The position numbers and the translations under genes were made by a program. Of a stretch of 23,563 bases of DNA, positions 21,056-23,563 are shown in pieces (the first letter of the stretch is position 1; each line of letters starts with the position of its first letter). The notes beneath the pieces were generated by a model. It saw nothing but the letters and a program-made list of their open reading frames with translations, did not search any database and was not told where the DNA came from. The stretch covers positions 1 through 23,563 of the forward strand of contig CAZMVY010000045.1 of the NCBI GenBank assembly GCA_964569765.1, written 5' to 3'. Source of the DNA: CAZMVY01 sp964569765 (lineage in GTDB: Bacteria > Planctomycetota > Phycisphaerae > UBA1845 > PWPN01).

Positions 21056-21703
21056 ATGCAGGTCCGAGCGCCCGGGCGCAGGCGGTGCGAGTGGGCCGGT
21101 GGTCGCGCGGCATGTGCAATGGGGAGCTTCGCCGTCGACCCGGATCGGAGGCGTCTCAGGTGGCGAACCGTTCCCTCCTTGACGATCCTCGCCCTGCGCT
21201 CCGCACAGGGATGCCCTTCCGCGGGGCTGACGTTCGACTCGGTTGCCGGGGCCGGGGGCTTCGGTGAATCGGCGGCGGACCAGTCGGCGTCCGGGCCCTC
21301 CGCCGAGGCTGACGTCTGTGAAGTCAACGACTGGTATGCCGACGGCGTGTGTGATGCCGATTGCCGTTACCCCGACCCCGACTGCGACGATGCCTGCGCG
21401 CTCAACGGCTGGTACATGGACGGCGTGTGCGACACCGACTGCGCGCAGCCCGACCCGGATTGCGAAGACTCCTGTGCGCTCAGCGGGTATTACGGCGACG
21501 GCGTATGCGATACGGATTGCGTGCTGGCCGACCCGGACTGCGACGATACGTGCGCGCTGAACGGCTGGTACATGGACGGTGTGTGTGACACCGACTGCGC
21601 GCAACCTGACCCGGACTGCGAGGATTCGTGCGCGCTGAACGGATACTACGGCGATGGCGTGTGTGATCCGGATTGCCCGCTCCAGGATCCCGATTGCCCG
21701 TAG
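21056..21703 (+). CDS. Cys/Asp-rich tandem-repeat protein
   Basis: A protein of up to 215 residues whose C-terminal 131 residues are five repeats of about 26 residues with the pattern D-x-C-x-LNG-(W/Y)Y-x-DGVCD-x-DC-x3-DPDC. Four Cys per repeat suggest two disulfides each, and the DxD/DGxCD spacing suggests calcium binding, so an extracellular location is likely. It loosely recalls Notch LNR modules, but that link is untested. The N-terminus is uncertain: ATG 21056 gives an Arg-rich leader, ATG 21119 is also in frame, neither has a ribosome site, and the only hydrophobic stretch (VPSLTILAL then RSAQGC) is a poor signal. A sequencing or true frameshift near 21170-21210 could have damaged a lipoprotein signal. 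The opposite strand carries only a shadow frame. Confidence 0.75.
   Translation: MQVRAPGRRRCEWAGGRAACAMGSFAVDPDRRRLRWRTVPSLTILALRSAQGCPSAGLTFDSVAGAGGFGESAADQSASGPSAEADVCEVNDWYADGVCDADCRYPDPDCDDACALNGWYMDGVCDTDCAQPDPDCEDSCALSGYYGDGVCDTDCVLADPDCDDTCALNGWYMDGVCDTDCAQPDPDCEDSCALNGYYGDGVCDPDCPLQDPDCP
21311..21700 (+). repeat. five tandem 78-bp coding repeats
   Basis: Units begin at 21311, 21389, 21467, 21545 and 21623. Units 2 and 4 are nearly identical (NGWYMDGVCDTDCAQPDPDC), and units 3 and 5 resemble each other (GYYGDGVCD). Units 2-3 and 4-5 therefore look like a duplicated 156-bp pair, with unit 1 the most diverged. Confidence 0.9.
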
Positions 21704-21757
21704 CGGTTGCCGCAGGTCGCGGCCGCCGATGGGGCCGTTTGTGGCGAGAGCAGCACG

Positions 21758-21773
21758 CGTTCTCGGGAGAACG
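21758..21773. terminator. possible shared hairpin between convergent genes
   Basis: CGTTCT/AGAACG with tetraloop CGGG in the 173-base gap between the repeat-protein gene and the helical-repeat gene. No T-run, so a weak terminator call. Confidence 0.3.
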
Positions 21774-21876
21774 GGTATCCCGCCCGCCCCGCAACCGGCA
21801 TCGCCCGGACGGAACCGAGCTGCCGCAAACGGAATCCGCAACAGCCGCCGATCGTATTGATCCGCATGCGTCTCGC

Positions 21877-23563
21877 TCAGCGCGCGGCCTTTCGCTGCTC
21901 GTTTCGTTTTCGGAGGGTCTCGAACTCGCGTTGCATCGCCGGGCCGCCCATGTCCTTGTGATGGTGCTGATACTGGCGGATCGACTGGAGGATTTCGTCC
22001 GGATCGGTCCCGATCTCGGTGTGGCATTGCAGGTTTCGCAGCAGGGCCCGCCACCACAGCCGCCCGCCCTCCTCGGCCGATTTCCAGACCCCGTTGAAGA
22101 CCGGCAGGGCGTCGCGATACGCGTTCGAGCGGTACAGGCATTCGGCACGGATGAACTGCCAGTCGATGTCTTTCGTCGGCTGTCCCTCCGCGAGCTTGCG
22201 CGCTTCGTCCGGCCGGTCGGCATCGAGCAGCGCCATGGCCCGCGCGAGCCGTGCTGTCGAGGCGGCGGCAGGAGAACGCTCCGCCGCCCATCGCTCGATC
22301 TTATCGGCGAGCGCTGCTGCCTCGCCGGCCAGCGCGCGGACGCCCAGCGCGTCGCCGTCATCGCGGAGGCGTTCGATTTTCTCCTGCATGCGCGTCAGCA
22401 GACGGATCATGACCGGCCCCACGCGGTCCGGCTCGGCCGCGATCACCCGGTCCACCAGCGTGTTCGCCTGCTCAAGCCGGTCGAGCGACTCCATCGCGTT
22501 CAGGCGTACGCGCCACATCGCCCCGATGGCTTCGCGGCAGCCGCTGTATCGCGTCTCGAATTCATCGAGCGTCGCCAGGGCTGCGTCAGGCTGCCGCACC
22601 GCCGGATGGGCCTGAATCCCCGCGCGAAGCAGAATCGCCTCGGCGGTCCAGCACGGGTTGCGTTTGGGCTCTGGCAGCGATTCGAGCCGCCGGCGGGCGT
22701 CGTCGGCGGCCCGCAGGGCGTCCGTCGCGGCCCGCTCGTCGGGCCCAGCCTCGAACTGCCGCACCAGGCATTGCGCCCGGCGAAGCGCCGCCTCGGCCGC
22801 CAGCTCGTGTGTCGCCGGGACCTTGGCGAATTCGTCGGCGGCGTGGTTCCAGCGTTCGATCTGCTGCAGCGCGACGGCCATGGCGAATGTTGCCTCCGGC
22901 AGGCGCGGATTGTCCGGCGACTTTTCGCGGAGCAGCCGCATGGCGTCCACGAACGTCTCGCGGGCTTCCACAAAAGGTGTCGGCCGGGCGCCGGCATTGG
23001 GGCTTCCACCGGCCCCCTGCGTGGTTGCGCGGGAAGTCGTCGGCGCCGCACTCTCTCGCGCCTCCGCCTTTTTTTGCGTTTGCGTGGCGGGAACGGAGCC
23101 CGTGGCCGTTACACCTTCCGCGGCGAGGCGAACGGCCTCGTCGACCGCCGTCGCTGCCCGGTCGCTCGATGGGCATTCGCGGGCAAGGCGGATGAGTGAC
23201 TGCGCCGCTGCCGTCGGGCGCGAACGCGCGGCCTCGCACCGGGCCAGGAGGAACAGGCCCTCTGCCGCCACGAACGTATCGTCCCTGGTGTCACAGAGTG
23301 ATCGCGCGATGTTCACCGCCGCATCGAGGTTCGCGCAATCTTCCGCACAGACCCACACGAGGCCCAGCTTATCCGGTACGGTCGGGGGGGCGTCGCCCCT
23401 GGTCCGGGCGAGCCGTCCGAGGCTCTCATAGATCAAGGGGCGTGCATCCGGTCGGGTTCGCAGGAGGGACGCGAGCGGCTCGTCGCGCGCCGGCTGGCCG
23501 CTCGCCGTGGCGATCGATCGTTCGAGCACCGCCAGGGCGATCACCGCGCCGAGGTCGTTCGGG
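21877..23563 (-). CDS. TPR-like helical-repeat protein, 5' end outside the window
   Basis: At least 561 residues are visible; the frame is open through the window edge, so the start (GTG 23544 is only an internal candidate) lies beyond it. The sequence is Ala/Arg/Glu-rich with regular amphipathic helix pairs of tetratricopeptide type, such as LFLLARCEAARSRPTAAAQSLIRLA, ATFAMAVALQQIERWNHAADEF and ECLYRSNAYRDALPVFNGVW. A central linker (about ATGSVPATQTQKK to GASPNAGARP) is low-complexity. The end is strongly basic (LRKRNEQRKAAR). Such proteins usually scaffold complexes. Planctomycetes often have TPR-type proteins of this size near secretion or envelope genes. No enzymatic motif is seen. The gene is convergent with the Cys-rich repeat gene. 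Confidence 0.75.
   Translation of the reverse strand, partial: PNDLGAVIALAVLERSIATASGQPARDEPLASLLRTRPDARPLIYESLGRLARTRGDAPPTVPDKLGLVWVCAEDCANLDAAVNIARSLCDTRDDTFVAAEGLFLLARCEAARSRPTAAAQSLIRLARECPSSDRAATAVDEAVRLAAEGVTATGSVPATQTQKKAEARESAAPTTSRATTQGAGGSPNAGARPTPFVEARETFVDAMRLLREKSPDNPRLPEATFAMAVALQQIERWNHAADEFAKVPATHELAAEAALRRAQCLVRQFEAGPDERAATDALRAADDARRRLESLPEPKRNPCWTAEAILLRAGIQAHPAVRQPDAALATLDEFETRYSGCREAIGAMWRVRLNAMESLDRLEQANTLVDRVIAAEPDRVGPVMIRLLTRMQEKIERLRDDGDALGVRALAGEAAALADKIERWAAERSPAAASTARLARAMALLDADRPDEARKLAEGQPTKDIDWQFIRAECLYRSNAYRDALPVFNGVWKSAEEGGRLWWRALLRNLQCHTEIGTDPDEILQSIRQYQHHHKDMGGPAMQREFETLRKRNEQRKAAR

Noticed and set aside
21020..22291. Long minus-strand frame with periodic Val/Ala/Arg repeats opposite the Cys-rich gene
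   Set aside because: Its periodicity is the mirror of the 78-bp repeats on the plus strand. Codon pattern and composition fit a shadow frame.

Overview
The window is a GC-rich bacterial chromosome segment, most likely from a member of the Planctomycetota (Phycisphaerae-like), probably metagenome-assembled because it contains a 10-N scaffold gap at 19017-19026. The phylum call is an inference. It rests on many short lipoproteins, a GxF-type prepilin of the sort planctomycetes multiply, a GH172/DUF2961 protein, hairpin-rich dispersed repeats, a 5S rRNA gene detached from 16S/23S, and several housekeeping enzymes whose closest look is eukaryote-like (NIF3L1-like, plant-type RNase Z, NUDT22-like).

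Layout. 1-220 is a hairpin-rich intergenic repeat. 221-4398 (+) holds a Nif3-family protein carrying an apparent in-frame repeat insertion, a GH172-like lipoprotein, and a PpiC/SurA-like lipoprotein. 4575-7174 (+) is a compact three-gene cluster: a four-helix membrane protein, then two coiled-coil proteins that share a core resembling the ESCRT-III/Snf7 fold, the first with a winged-helix-like segment ahead of it. This is the best candidate for an undescribed system. 7411-8385 (+) is a tRNA-dihydrouridine synthase, convergent with a plant-type RNase Z-like protein (8452-9318, -), which is divergent from nrdR (9464-9958, +). A TolC-like outer-membrane lipoprotein and a 66-residue lipoprotein follow on +.

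12603-14073 (-) is a two-gene unit, NYN-domain nuclease then NUDT22-like Nudix hydrolase, behind a clear promoter with a palindrome at the predicted start and a hairpin next to the start codon. Next come xylA (-, with a His in place of a metal-binding Asp) and a divergent stand-alone AICAR formyltransferase (+). A GT4 glycosyltransferase (-), a gap-broken lipoprotein (+), a prepilin-like protein (-) and a thioredoxin-type arsenate reductase (-) follow. A solitary 5S rRNA gene (-) has its own promoter and terminator. The window ends with a secreted-type Cys-rich repeat protein (+) and a 5'-truncated TPR-like helical-repeat protein (-).

No CRISPR array, insertion sequence, transposase or tRNA gene was seen. 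There is no gene-free stretch longer than 300 bases. The longest are 20758-21055 (298) and 9959-10238 (280).
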